Below, piece after piece: positions 32,998 through 44,401 of a stretch of DNA of 64,000 nucleotides (positions are counted from its first letter, which is position 1; the number at the start of each line of letters is the position of its first letter). The stretch lies in the NCBI GenBank assembly GCA_026119855.1, contig JAOWBW010000301.1, positions 682,001 through 746,000 of the forward strand. Reading direction: 5' to 3'. Under the pieces are notes generated by a model that saw only the letters and a program-made list of their open reading frames with translations, did not search any database and was not told where the DNA came from. The position numbers were made by a program, and so were the translations under genes. The DNA is from Campanula takesimana. Its lineage: Eukaryota > Streptophyta > Magnoliopsida > Asterales > Campanulaceae.

Positions 32998-34515
32998 TGT
33001 TGGGTTTCCTAGTAACATGCGCAGCGGAATTTAGCAATTAAAATTTTAAGAAACCCAAAGCCATGGATCCGTTCATATGATTAAATCAAATACAACAAGA
33101 TGAATAGAGGAATAACTAACCCTTGATGACTATGAATTTTCTCTTGGTCTTTGGTGGAGAAACTTGAAGACTTGATCACGATCACAAAGCTTGAACACGA
33201 ACTTTGAAGATGATGATTTTCACCCTCTAGCGGTATCCACACTTCGAACGAATATCAAAGGATCTTTGATCTTGGTTGCTAGACCAATATTATGAAACAC
33301 ACTTTCACAATATAATAAAAGAACTATATTGAATTTATTTGTGAATTATTTTGTTCCTCAATCAAGGATATCTTAGAACAAAATAATATCTCTCTCAAAC
33401 TCTTTGAGACTCACAAAATCACTTGTCCATATGGTCTGGCCGAATTGGGGTTTTTATACACAATTAAGACCTATTCCAAATAGGAATCTTGTGCCAAAAA
33501 CCTTCCCAAATCGAATTAGGAATTTTCCTGTCGGCAGCACCAGGCGCCCGCCTGTAAAGGGCCAGGCGCCCGCCTGAAAGACCAGAAGGTCCTTGTCTTT
33601 CTGGAATTACTTCAGGCGCCCGCCTGGTCTGAACCAAGCGCCCGCTCGGTAGACCAAACAGCTCAGAATGTTTCCAAAATTCCTCCAAGGTCCTTTTGAC
33701 TCTAAATTCCAATATAGTCCTTTTATTTAAGATTCGTTCTATTGTGTGTGACCCTCTAGGATTATACTAAGTTGGCAATGGGCTCAAACATGATCCCATA
33801 AGATATGATTAGGTTCTAGCAAACCGTCATACCTACCCAAATAGTATAACTAGATACAAGTTCGCATTCCTTTAGAATATGTCACAATCCCTTTGTCCAC
33901 GATGTCATTGAACACAAGTCATGGTCAAACAGTCAACTTGTTTTTGTTCAATACTTTCTCGATTCTGAATATGTTGATAATCCAAATGACATTGATCCAA
34001 TCAATTCATTTGAGTCCGGCCGAACATTTCATCAACATCATTCCTACGAGAGGCCCAAGCTTGACATCTCTCCGTGGAGGGACAAATCCATTTAGCTTAT
34101 TATTCTTCCCAACGGGAATCCGATTATGCCAATCATACCCTTTATAACTACCGTGTTAAGGTAGCGTTTGAATATGTCAAACACAATGTTCATCAAGTGG
34201 AAGACTATAATAACTTCATGTCTAAGGATTCAAATGACATAACTAATATGAGATATATGTTCGACATAGACCATGACATAAATCTCATACAGCGGGTCAT
34301 GTCCAGTACCTTGTTCCAAACAAGTACCCATAAATCTAACATGATCATCTCATGATCATTTAGCCTTTATACTAGTGCTTAATAAGTACTAGGGACGGGG
34401 ATTATTATAAGTAAGCATGAACAACAATAATAATCAAAACATCTCTTTATTGATATGAAATAAATGATAACAATTACAACGTTTATTAAACGTGCCTAGG
34501 GCACCACTACCAACA
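32998..34515 (-). repeat. Copia 3' LTR (left)
   Basis: Bounded by TGTTGGGTTTCC and CACTACCAACA on the + strand. It differs from the right LTR at about 33,264 (C versus A) and 33,966 (T versus C). The short ORFs inside are duplicated in the other LTR and are not genes. Confidence 0.95.
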
Positions 34516-34527
34516 ATCTCCCACTTG
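34516..34527 (-). promoter_or_regulatory. Copia polypurine tract
   Basis: CAAGTGGGAGAT on the minus strand immediately before the 3' LTR, a classic copia PPT. Confidence 0.85.
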
Positions 34528-34529
34528 CC

Positions 34530-37500
34530 CTAGGCCCAATCTCCCATGTATCTAATACCCATGGACCTAACATGACCATCATGTTTAGCTTGTGGAAGTC
34601 CCTTTGTTAGCGGGTCCGCAACATTGTCATCAGTAGGTACTCTGCATATATTTATGTCTCCCCTATCAACGATCTCTCGAATGATATGAAAACGCCTAAG
34701 TATGTGTTTGGATTTCTGATGTGCTCTTGGTTCCTTTGCTTGAGCAATAGCACCATTATTATCACAATAAAGGTCTATTGGATTAGCAATACTAGGAACC
34801 ACTTCAAGTTCAGTTATGAACTTCTTAATCCAAACAGCTTCCTTTGCAGCATCCGATGCAGCAATATACTCAGCTTCTGTTGTAGAATCAGCGGTTGTAC
34901 TTTGCTTGGAACTCTTCCAGCTTACAGCTCCACCATTTAACATAAACACAAAACCCGATTGCGATCGGCTATCATCTTTGTCAGTTTGGAAGCTTGCATC
35001 CGTGTAGGCATTTACAACGAGATCATCTTCCATTCCTCCATAGACCAAAAACGAGTCTTTAGTTCTTCTCAAGTACTTTAGAATCGCTTTTACAGCTATC
35101 CAGTGATTTTCGCCAGGGTCGGATTGGTATCTACTTGTCATGCTCAAAGCATAAGATACATCCGGCCTAGTACAAATCATGGCATACATGATGGACCCAA
35201 TTGCCGAAGCATATGGAACATCATTCATTTTCTCACGCTCATCATTTGTCTTAGGACATTGAGTCTTGCTTAGAGAAACTCCATGTAACACTGGCAAGGT
35301 GCCTCTCTTAGAATTTTCCATACGGAATCTTCTAATGACCTTGTCAATGTATGTACTTTGGCTTAAACCAAGTAGCCTTCTTGATCTATCTCTATAGATC
35401 TTAATGACAAGTATATATGCGGCTTCACCCATATCTTTCATTGCGAAGCACTTTCCTAACCAAGTCTTCACAGACTGAAGTGTAGGAATGTCGTTTCCAA
35501 TGAGCAATATGTCATCCACATATAAAATAAGGAATAGCACTATGCTCCCACTAATCTTCTTGTATACACAAGGCTCATCTTCGTTCTTGATGAAACCAAA
35601 CTCTTTGACCGATTCATCAAAACGGAGATTCCAACTCCTTGAAGCTTGCTTCAATCCATAGATGGATCTTTGCAATTTGCATACCTTAGAATCTTGTTCA
35701 AAACCTTCTGGTTGTGTCATATACACATCCTCTTGGAGTTTTCCATTCAGGAAAGCGGTTTTGACGTCCATCTGCCATATTTCATAGTCATGATATGCGG
35801 CAATGGCAAGCAAAATTCTTATAGACTTGATCATTGCTATGGGTGAAAAGGTCTCATCATAGTCAATACCATGAACTTGCCTATACCCCTTCGCTACAAG
35901 CCTAGCTTTGTAAGTATGCACCTTCCCATCCATGTCAGTCTTCTTCTTGAAGACCCATTTGCATCCTATGGTTTTTACACCTTCGGGTGCATCAATCAAA
36001 TTCCAAACTTGATTGTCTTGCATGGATTGCAATTCGGATTCCATGGCTCCAAGCCAGTTGTCCGAATCAGGAGAAGACATCGCCTCTTGGTAGGTTGACG
36101 GTTCATCATTCTCAATGATTTCTACCTCATTACTATCCGTTACGAGAAATCCATATCTCTCGGGCTCGGATCGTGACCTACTAGATCTGCGAGATGCTTG
36201 TGTATTTTGAACAGGTTCCACAACTCCTTGTGGTTCTTGTTCTTGTTCCACTATTGGTTCAATGTTATTTTCTGGGTCTCGAATTTCTTCAAGATTTATT
36301 TTACTCCCACTGATTTCTTTGGAGAGAAACTCTTTCTCTAGAAAGACACCAGTTCGGGCAACAAACACTTTGTTGTCCTCTCGGTTGTAAAAGTAATATC
36401 CTTTAGTTTCCTTAGGATATCCTACGAAAATACATTTATCAGATTTGTGTGCTAGTTTGTCAGAGATGAGTCTCTTGACATAAACTTCGCAACCCCAAAT
36501 CCTCATGAAAGATAAACTAGGTTTCTTTCCACTCCACATCTCATATGGAGTCTTTGGAACCGATTTAGTTGGAACTTGATTTAGTGTGAAAGCAGCGGTT
36601 TCTAGGGCGTAACCCCAAAAGGATATTGGAAGATCAACTTGACTCATCATTGATCGAACCATGTCTAACAAAGTCCGATTCCTCCTCTCGGACACACCAT
36701 TCCATTGTGGTGTTCCAGGTGGAGTCAATTGTGAAACTATTCCACAATTCTTTAGATGATCATCAAATTCTTGACTTAAGTATTCTCCACCTCGATCTGA
36801 TCGAAGTGCCTTAATGCTTTTGCCAAGTTGTTTTTCTACTTCATTTTGAAATATTCTAAATATCTCAAATGCTTCACTTTTATGTTTCATTAGGTAAACA
36901 TACCCAAATCTACTATAATCATCAGTGAAGGTTATGAAGTATTGAAATCCTCCCCTAGCATTGCTACTTAATGGTCCGCATACATCGGAATGTATCAACC
37001 CCAATAAGTCGCTTGCCCTTTCACCCAACTTGGTAAAAGGTGTCTTAGTCATTTTTCCAAGAAGACACGACTCACAAGTATCATATGACTCTAAGTCACA
37101 TGAACCCAAAAGTCCGTCCCCATGGAGTTTTGAGATACGCTTCTCATTAATATGACCAAGACGGCAATGCCACATATAAGTATGATTTACATCATTAGGT
37201 TTAGATTTCTTATTTACATGATAGACATTATTTTCATTCTTGACATCCAAGACATAAAGGCCATTAAATGAATTAGCAATACCATAAAGCACATCATTTA
37301 AATAAATAGAAAATTTCTTATTCTCAATAAGAAACTTAAAACCTTCATTATCCAAACAAGAAATTGAAATAATATTTCTGCTTAAATCCGGAACATAATA
37401 ACAATTGTTCAAAACAAGAATTAATCCGGAAGGTAAAGTGACTTCATAAGTCCCTACGGCTAATGCAGCAACTCTTGCTCCATTTCCCACGCGTAGATCT

Positions 37501-38486
37501 ACTTCACCTTCTTTAAGCAGTCTCCTATTCTTTAGTCCCTGCACATTTAGACAAATGTGAGAACCACATCCGGTATCCAATACCCAAGAATCAGTGGTAG
37601 AAAGGAGAATATCTATCATATAGATACCTGAAGTCGACGCAGCCTTGCTGCTCTTCTTCTTCTTTTGCTCTTCCAAGAAAGCCTTGCAATTACGTTTCCA
37701 ATGACCAATTTCTTGACAATGGAAACAGATTGCATCCTTTTGTGAATCAGGTTTTGCCTCAGAAGCCTTGGCAACCTTTGCCTTGCTTATCTTAGGTTTG
37801 ACAACTTTTGCCTTACCCTTTCCTTTGGCACTAGCCTTCTTCCCATCATGAACCAAGAGCACGGGAGAACCTTTCTCCACAATTTTCATCTCTGCAGTTT
37901 TGAGCATCCCATGCAACTCAGAGAGATTCTTATCCATTCCATGCATGTTATAATTCATCACAAACTGATTATAACTTTTAGGCAATGAATTAAGAATGAG
38001 ATCCGTGGCTAGCTCCAATGGGATTGGATAGCCAAGTTTCTCAAGGTGCTCTACATAACCTTTCATTTTAAGAAAGTGAGGACTCACTTGTTGCCCTTCA
38101 TTCATTTTACTAGTAGTGAATGCAACAATGGTCTTGTACCTCTCTTGCCTAGCTTGCTCTTGAAACATGGTTCTCAACTCCACGCCTATCTCATAGGCTT
38201 CCAAATGTTCCAAACTTTGTTGGAGTTTTGAACACATAGCAGCAAGCATGAGACAACTTACATCTCTAGAATCATTACGATGTTTCTTGTAATTGTCTCT
38301 TTCTACCCTAGGGGCAGTAGGCGGTGGTTCAGCAGGGAGAGGCCCATCGAGAATGTACAACTTATCTTCTTGCCTAAGAACAATTCTTATGCTTCGGATC
38401 CAATCCATAAAGTTTGTACCATTCTCTTCGAGCTTATCCTTCTCAAGGATCGATCGCAACGACATTGATTGAGTGTTATTAGTCAT
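34530..38486 (-). CDS. Ty1/copia Gag-Pol polyprotein, intact
   Basis: One 1,318-residue frame. Gag occupies residues 1 to about 250 (MSLRSILEKDKLEENGTNF, later MKGYVEHLEKLGYPIPLELA), and a zinc knuckle CX2CX4HX4C is at 254-267. The protease site is WVLDTGCGSH (Asp304). The integrase zinc finger is His440, His445, Cys471, Cys474; the integrase core is Asp501, Asp564, Glu600 with DD35E spacing (LRSDRGGEY, NGVSERRNR). RT spans about 815-1,060 with YVDD at 989-992. RNase H has catalytic-type Asp1162, Glu1204/1206 and Asp1242. The protein packages, copies and integrates the element. Length and order are normal for the family; no stop or frameshift is seen. The stop lies two bases before the PPT, and the ATG is about 1.6 kb inside the 5' LTR. 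Confidence 0.97.
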   Translation of the reverse strand: MTNNTQSMSLRSILEKDKLEENGTNFMDWIRSIRIVLRQEDKLYILDGPLPAEPPPTAPRVERDNYKKHRNDSRDVSCLMLAAMCSKLQQSLEHLEAYEIGVELRTMFQEQARQERYKTIVAFTTSKMNEGQQVSPHFLKMKGYVEHLEKLGYPIPLELATDLILNSLPKSYNQFVMNYNMHGMDKNLSELHGMLKTAEMKIVEKGSPVLLVHDGKKASAKGKGKAKVVKPKISKAKVAKASEAKPDSQKDAICFHCQEIGHWKRNCKAFLEEQKKKKSSKAASTSGIYMIDILLSTTDSWVLDTGCGSHICLNVQGLKNRRLLKEGEVDLRVGNGARVAALAVGTYEVTLPSGLILVLNNCYYVPDLSRNIISISCLDNEGFKFLIENKKFSIYLNDVLYGIANSFNGLYVLDVKNENNVYHVNKKSKPNDVNHTYMWHCRLGHINEKRISKLHGDGLLGSCDLESYDTCESCLLGKMTKTPFTKLGERASDLLGLIHSDVCGPLSSNARGGFQYFITFTDDYSRFGYVYLMKHKSEAFEIFRIFQNEVEKQLGKSIKALRSDRGGEYLSQEFDDHLKNCGIVSQLTPPGTPQWNGVSERRNRTLLDMVRSMMSQVDLPISFWGYALETAAFTLNQVPTKSVPKTPYEMWSGKKPSLSFMRIWGCEVYVKRLISDKLAHKSDKCIFVGYPKETKGYYFYNREDNKVFVARTGVFLEKEFLSKEISGSKINLEEIRDPENNIEPIVEQEQEPQGVVEPVQNTQASRRSSRSRSEPERYGFLVTDSNEVEIIENDEPSTYQEAMSSPDSDNWLGAMESELQSMQDNQVWNLIDAPEGVKTIGCKWVFKKKTDMDGKVHTYKARLVAKGYRQVHGIDYDETFSPIAMIKSIRILLAIAAYHDYEIWQMDVKTAFLNGKLQEDVYMTQPEGFEQDSKVCKLQRSIYGLKQASRSWNLRFDESVKEFGFIKNEDEPCVYKKISGSIVLFLILYVDDILLIGNDIPTLQSVKTWLGKCFAMKDMGEAAYILVIKIYRDRSRRLLGLSQSTYIDKVIRRFRMENSKRGTLPVLHGVSLSKTQCPKTNDEREKMNDVPYASAIGSIMYAMICTRPDVSYALSMTSRYQSDPGENHWIAVKAILKYLRRTKDSFLVYGGMEDDLVVNAYTDASFQTDKDDSRSQSGFVFMLNGGAVSWKSSKQSTTADSTTEAEYIAASDAAKEAVWIKKFITELEVVPSIANPIDLYCDNNGAIAQAKEPRAHQKSKHILRRFHIIREIVDRGDINICRVPTDDNVADPLTKGLPQAKHDGHVRSMGIRYMGDWA

Positions 38487-40040
38487 AATCTACAAATATG
38501 CAAAATTTCCAAAATTTAATAAGTACCGATTTTCATTAAAGAGATAAATAATGTATTTTTTTTAAACAAAATACTCCCACTAAATTATATAACCTTCTTA
38601 TACATCCAATGTATAATATAATTTAATTGGGTTAAGATCCAACTTTAATTTAATTTCAAGTCCGCTAAGGCGGATTACACAAAATCAAATTAATTAGGTA
38701 GACAACTCTTGTCAATCATATCTCATATGACTCTTAATTCCTTTTATGAGATTCTTTTAGAAATCCAATTTCAAAAGCATGTTAAACCTCATCTTTGCCT
38801 AGGCCCAAAACTGTTTTGACGCCCAATTAAGTCTAACCATTTTAAACGCATAGTTAATGTGTCCCGCTAGGGCGTGCCCACATTATCTATCTTGCTCAAA
38901 CATAAATAAATTTAATGCACCTCGCTAGGGCGAATCTACATTAAAATCACTCATGTACTAACAAGTGTTTTAATCATGGCATGGCAATAAAAGACTTAAA
39001 ACTTTCTTTGAAGGTTCATCACATATAGCATATAACACATTTATGAGCACATAATATAAACATGTTACACATCAAGTTTAGCCACTAAATTAATCCCATT
39101 AATTTAAGCATAATATTTATGTGTCATTAGTTTCTCTATAATTATGAGGATGAGACTATTTCAACTTTGGTTATTATCTCCAAATCAAGACAACAAGAAG
39201 TGCGGTCGAACTAAGCCATTTGGCAACCACAATCCCGCACTAATTCAAGAAACCAAGAAAGTAGTCCATGTGGCCGAAACTAAGCAATAGATGGTCTCGA
39301 TGAACGTTGGCCAATTGCATTCACAATTCCACATGGATCTCCAATCATTGAATCAAGAACTTTGTTTCTCAATTTTAGCAATTATGAACTCTTCATAATT
39401 CTAACTTCGTTTTGTCTTTGAAACTTTGATTGCGATCAATTTTGGGAAACACAATCTCGATGAACGCAGATTAGCCATCCAAAACTTGAACCAATCTAGG
39501 AATCACAAGACTAAAACAAATAGGAAAATCAAACCCCAAAATCCACACACAAACCAACTACCCAAAACCCATTCCAGATCAGCAAGTCTGAAGTGGTCTT
39601 GTTACTGGTTTTGTCGGATTTATCGAAAAATTCCAGAATCAGATTTTGAACAAAATCAGAACATTCTGGCCTAGCAAGCGCGCGCCTGGTCCAGCACAGG
39701 CGGGCGCCTGAAGCGAGCGCGCGCCTGGTCCAGCGCGGGCGGGCGCCTGAATGGTCAGAATGGTATGGAATTTTCAAGTTCGAAAATTTTGTCTCAAAAT
39801 TATTTTTCCCCGATTATTAAAACTTTGATCCAATCAAAAATCAATAATCGAAATAATTCAGAATCCACCATAATTTTTTATTGCGATTGAATCGTGCGAT
39901 TAAGGTTCGAAAAACAATAAACCACATAAAATCACAAAACACATAAACATCATATAATCCAATATTCATATCATGCTTGGCACATAAACAATTTATATAC
40001 ACAACATGATCCAAGTATTGAATTAATCAACATGAACGGG
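38487..40040 (-). other. Copia 5' untranslated leader
   Basis: About 1.55 kb without a supported ORF between PBS and gag. Two short repeats (GGCGGGCGCCTGAA and neighbours, 39,690-39,750) resemble the GCGCCCGCCTG motifs in the LTR (33,540-33,645). The first kilobase before the ATG is AT-rich. Confidence 0.7.
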
Positions 40041-40052
40041 GCTCTGATACCA
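40041..40052 (-). promoter_or_regulatory. Copia primer binding site (initiator tRNA-Met)
   Basis: The minus strand reads TGGTATCAGAGC, the standard copia PBS complementary to the 3' end of initiator tRNA-Met, one base inside the 5' LTR. Confidence 0.95.
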
Positions 40053-40053
40053 C

Positions 40054-41571
40054 TGTTGGGTTTCCTAGTAACATGCGCAGCGGAATTTAGCAATTAAAAT
40101 TTTAAGAAACCCAAAGCCATGGATCCGTTCATATGATTAAATCAAATACAACAAGATGAATAGAGGAATAACTAACCCTTGATGACTATGAATTTTCTCT
40201 TGGTCTTTGGTGGAGAAACTTGAAGACTTGATCACGATCACAAAGCTTGAACACGAACTTTGAAGATGATGATTTTCACCCTCTAGCGGTATCCACACTT
40301 CGAACGAATATCAAAGGATATTTGATCTTGGTTGCTAGACCAATATTATGAAACACACTTTCACAATATAATAAAAGAACTATATTGAATTTATTTGTGA
40401 ATTATTTTGTTCCTCAATCAAGGATATCTTAGAACAAAATAATATCTCTCTCAAACTCTTTGAGACTCACAAAATCACTTGTCCATATGGTCTGGCCGAA
40501 TTGGGGTTTTTATACACAATTAAGACCTATTCCAAATAGGAATCTTGTGCCAAAAACCTTCCCAAATCGAATTAGGAATTTTCCTGTCGGCAGCACCAGG
40601 CGCCCGCCTGTAAAGGGCCAGGCGCCCGCCTGAAAGACCAGAAGGTCCTTGTCTTTCTGGAATTACTTCAGGCGCCCGCCTGGTCTGAACCAAGCGCCCG
40701 CTCGGTAGACCAAACAGCTCAGAATGTTTCCAAAATTCCTCCAAGGTCCTTTTGACTCTAAATTCCAATATAGTCCTTTTATTTAAGATTCGTTCTATTG
40801 TGTGTGACCCTCTAGGATTATACTAAGTTGGCAATGGGCTCAAACATGATCCCATAAGATATGATTAGGTTCTAGCAAACCGTCATACCTACCCAAATAG
40901 TATAACTAGATACAAGTTCGCATTCCTTTAGAATATGTCACAATCCCTTTGTCCACGATGTCATTGAACACAAGTCATGGTCAAACAGTCAACTTGTTTT
41001 TGTTCAATACTTTCTCGATTCCGAATATGTTGATAATCCAAATGACATTGATCCAATCAATTCATTTGAGTCCGGCCGAACATTTCATCAACATCATTCC
41101 TACGAGAGGCCCAAGCTTGACATCTCTCCGTGGAGGGACAAATCCATTTAGCTTATTATTCTTCCCAACGGGAATCCGATTATGCCAATCATACCCTTTA
41201 TAACTACCGTGTTAAGGTAGCGTTTGAATATGTCAAACACAATGTTCATCAAGTGGAAGACTATAATAACTTCATGTCTAAGGATTCAAATGACATAACT
41301 AATATGAGATATATGTTCGACATAGACCATGACATAAATCTCATACAGCGGGTCATGTCCAGTACCTTGTTCCAAACAAGTACCCATAAATCTAACATGA
41401 TCATCTCATGATCATTTAGCCTTTATACTAGTGCTTAATAAGTACTAGGGACGGGGATTATTATAAGTAAGCATGAACAACAATAATAATCAAAACATCT
41501 CTTTATTGATATGAAATAAATGATAACAATTACAACGTTTATTAAACGTGCCTAGGGCACCACTACCAACA
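40054..41571 (-). repeat. Copia 5' LTR (right)
   Basis: Same 1,518-bp sequence as the left LTR. The putative TATA box is TATAAAAA on the minus strand at 40,507-40,514. It would drive the genomic RNA toward the left. Confidence 0.95.
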
Positions 41572-41637
41572 AGCATGACTTCTCGAAAAATCCTTTCACG
41601 GTACCTTACGGTCTGTCGGTCTTGTGAATCATAAGAA

Positions 41638-42408
41638 GTGATGGAAGCCCGCTTTGAAGGCATCGAAAGGGTCATGAGTGCCCTACAACAAATGGTGAGG
41701 AGACTGGAGTACGACCAGGGTCGTCTATTGGGAATCATGGCTAGGATGCAAGAAAAGCAAGCCCCAGATTTGGAGGAAGAGATCCAAAAGATGTGGGTCA
41801 AGATGGTGCACCCATGTCTTTGTGAGCTTTTGAAAGACCGTGAGAATGATTGGCACCAAGAAAGGAAAAGAGTGAGGGAGGAAATGAACTCACAGAGCCG
41901 CATTCAGCAGGAAGACATGAGGAACGTCCAAGCCTGCATGCACACAGTGGTGGATGCAATCCTAGATATCCGAGCCTATCTCAGAAATCATCCACGCTTG
42001 AAGAATCCCCCCATCGAGCCTGCCCAAACGACCCTGGGGTGCCTAGGGAGTCTGCCTCCCCAAAACCATACCCCAAGCGGAAGCCCACTACCAAGAAATA
42101 GCCGACCTCGCCCCATAGCTCCTAAACCCTCTCACCGCCAAAGGGCCGCACCATACCGCCTTTTCCGCGAATTGGGAACCCCAAGAACATCACTACTTGA
42201 TCAATTGCTCAAAGAGGGGAAAATCACTTTGCTTGACCCAAGCGTGATTTCATCCGAACATCCCAGCCAGCGGTCCGATGAAACTCAATTTTGTCGCTAC
42301 CATCAAGGGGTAGGACACTCCACCGGGGCGTGCGACGCCCTAAAGGACAGGATCCAAGAACTCATTGATGAGGGTGTCATTACCAAACGAGGGGACAAGT
42401 GGGTCTAA
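41638..42408 (+). pseudogene. Tat-NA gag-like ORF (short)
   Basis: 256 residues. The N-terminal half is a charged coiled-coil-like region (FEGIERVMSALQQMVRRLE, KDRENDWHQERKRVREEM). A Pro-rich spacer (130-170) and a CX2HX4HX4C finger (Cys219, His222, His227, Cys232: CRYHQGVGHSTGAC) follow, then DRIQELIDEGVI. The same finger plus IQDLI helix occurs in Tat-1 and Tat-2 gag, which assigns it. The capsid-type block seen there (LEGAAKDWYATLP) is missing, so this is a shortened gag. The copia inserted about 60 bp upstream, in the leader. It could still bind the element RNA; the coding frame itself is open. Confidence 0.7.
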
Positions 42409-44400
42409 GCCAGGGATGCAAGGAGAAGAAATGAGGAAGAGAAGAAGTCGTTAAGAGTGGCCTAGTATTTGTGTTCTAGAGAGTCTCCTAAATCCGTAGT
42501 GGATATAGTCTTTTGTCTTTCTTTTTCTTTTAGCTTTCCCAAAAGGCCCTGCGAGGCCAAGGTATGTAAAAAGCCACAATGTGGCGATGGTTGAGTCAAT
42601 AGTCAAGTCCAGAGTTGTAAAAATTGAGTCTTCCGTGAAATGAATTGTCTTTTACTTCTATTCTCCCTAGACTTGAGGCATTATTTGAAAAATTACACTA
42701 ACTCTCGGAATCACTCCCATTAATGTTTCCAAATGATTGTTTTATCCCCGATATGATGAGTTGATTCCCCCAAACATAGAAGTCAACAACGACTCATAAA
42801 GGGACGAATGGATCTAAACGTAAAAGGTGCTAAATTCCAATGATTAACCTTAAGATGAATGAATGTTGTGACCCGTTGTCATAAAGGAGACCATCAATGG
42901 CAAATATTCCCCCATACACTACCCGAAACACGACCCAAGACACCTTTCTGAGACAAACTCCCGATGCACATTTAAAGCATCCCAAGACAGTGAAAAGACG
43001 AGGACGTTGTTGCTCAGCCACCAAAGTTCAGCCATAAGTGCACATGTAGACTTCCCGAATTGTCAAAATCAAAGAGAGGATAGGTGAAAAACGGTGAAAA
43101 AAAAAAAGAGGTCAATGCCCACGATGACAAGTTGGGGCTGATGGGCGCCCGTTCCCCTAAAAAAAAAATGGCAAAAAGAAATGCTTGCATTAAATAGCCC
43201 GTCGATATCAAAAAGGGTACACCCAAAAAGGCCCATCTCAAAGAGTTCACCCAAGGCAAAGTCAGCAATGACGTCCTCCGAGACAGCAAAAGATACCAAC
43301 CCCGGCCAAAGTGGCCCAAGAGCCGAACTACGATGACCTGAGCTCCTCACACTGAGGGGAATGTAGGCAACCTTCGGGTCCGGTCATAACATGAAATGAA
43401 TCCATACAGCCTTGATCCTCCCAAAATAACCCAGTTCTCCTTCCCCGGTCCCATCAATGACCAATTCTCCAGATAATGACTAATCCCCCCATAAACAACT
43501 TCTCCTCCCGATCTTGCCATTGATCGAATCTTAATCCCAATGGGTCATAACAGTTATGCACGTTAAGGCTAATTACTTGAATTTTGACCTAAATACTAAT
43601 CAAGATCTGTTCAAGCAAACATCTTGATTACATTAATTGAAGCTGATTTCGAATGCCTCGACAAGTCTTCTCTTCCACATCTTAGGAAAGAGCCAAACAC
43701 GTGAATTTATGTCCATAGGCTTCCTATCTCAGAAAAGGGACTCACTCCCGTAAAAGCCTATGTGTGTTTACTCGCGTGAGCAAGTGTAATCTGCTCTTGT
43801 CCGTGTCAACGTCAACTTTTGCTTTCGTCCGTGTCAAAAGTCAACTAGGCCACTCCTAAAGAGGGAAGATAAAGGAAATATGGAAAGGAGAAAAGTGATA
43901 TGGTTGGATAATTAAGGGAAAGAAACCCGAGGAGTGATTCCCGGAAAGGTGAAACACTGGGGCTGGCAAACCGTGGTCGAAAAACCCGAGGATTAGACAT
44001 CACAATGGGGCTGGCTAGCCGTAATCGTGCAATGGAAAGACCAACGAAAAGTCATGCTTTGAGTAAAACAGTCTAAGCCAAATAAACCCTCATCTGTGAA
44101 AATTCCCCAGAAGCACCCAGAAAATTTCGTCGAAAAAGTCAACCATGCTTGAACAACCCGTACAGCTGGTTTGTCCCTGTGAAAAAAAAAAAAATTCACA
44201 TCAGCAGCCTATATCAACTGATCTCCCACAAGCTAAACTCATTTTCGCTTGTTCAAAGTCTGTCAAACCCCTCGTGATTGAGTCCAAACACATCTTGGGA
44301 ATCCCCGACGGTCCAATAATGACCACAAAGCCCTCTCGAGGCCCAAGCCAGGCATAAATGATGAATTTACAATGATTTAAACAACCAAAAATAACAAATT
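42409..44400 (+). other. Tat-NA region where pol would lie; no gene
   Basis: No protease, RT, RNase H or INT motif was found in any frame. Near 43,350-43,390 the sequence ATGTAGGCAACCTTCGGGTC is the inverse of the Tat-1/Tat-2 linker (near 945-975 and 51,058-51,080), so everything between gag and the linker has been lost or replaced. A-rich runs sit at 43,098, 43,159 and 44,186. Confidence 0.7.
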
Positions 44401-44401
44401 T

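Larger units (their letters stand above)
32998..41571 (-). mobile_element. Intact young Ty1/copia retrotransposon nested in Tat-NA
   Basis: 8,574 bp, with 1,518-bp LTRs (32,998-34,515 and 40,054-41,571) that differ at only two positions I can find. The 5-bp duplication AGCAT is at 32,993-32,997 and 41,572-41,576. It has a tRNA-iMet PBS, a PPT and one uninterrupted 1,318-aa gag-pol. PR-INT-RT-RH order proves copia. All parts needed for transposition look present, so it may be active or very recently active. Confidence 0.96.

Noticed and set aside
33464..34355. Three short ORFs in the left copia LTR (33,464-33,712, 33,893-34,147, 34,074-34,355), repeated at 40,520-41,411
   Set aside because: They are duplicated because they lie in the LTRs; no domain and no conserved start context.
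41490..41903. 137-residue minus-strand ORF
   Set aside because: It spans the copia LTR/Tat-NA junction and is antisense to the gag-like frame.
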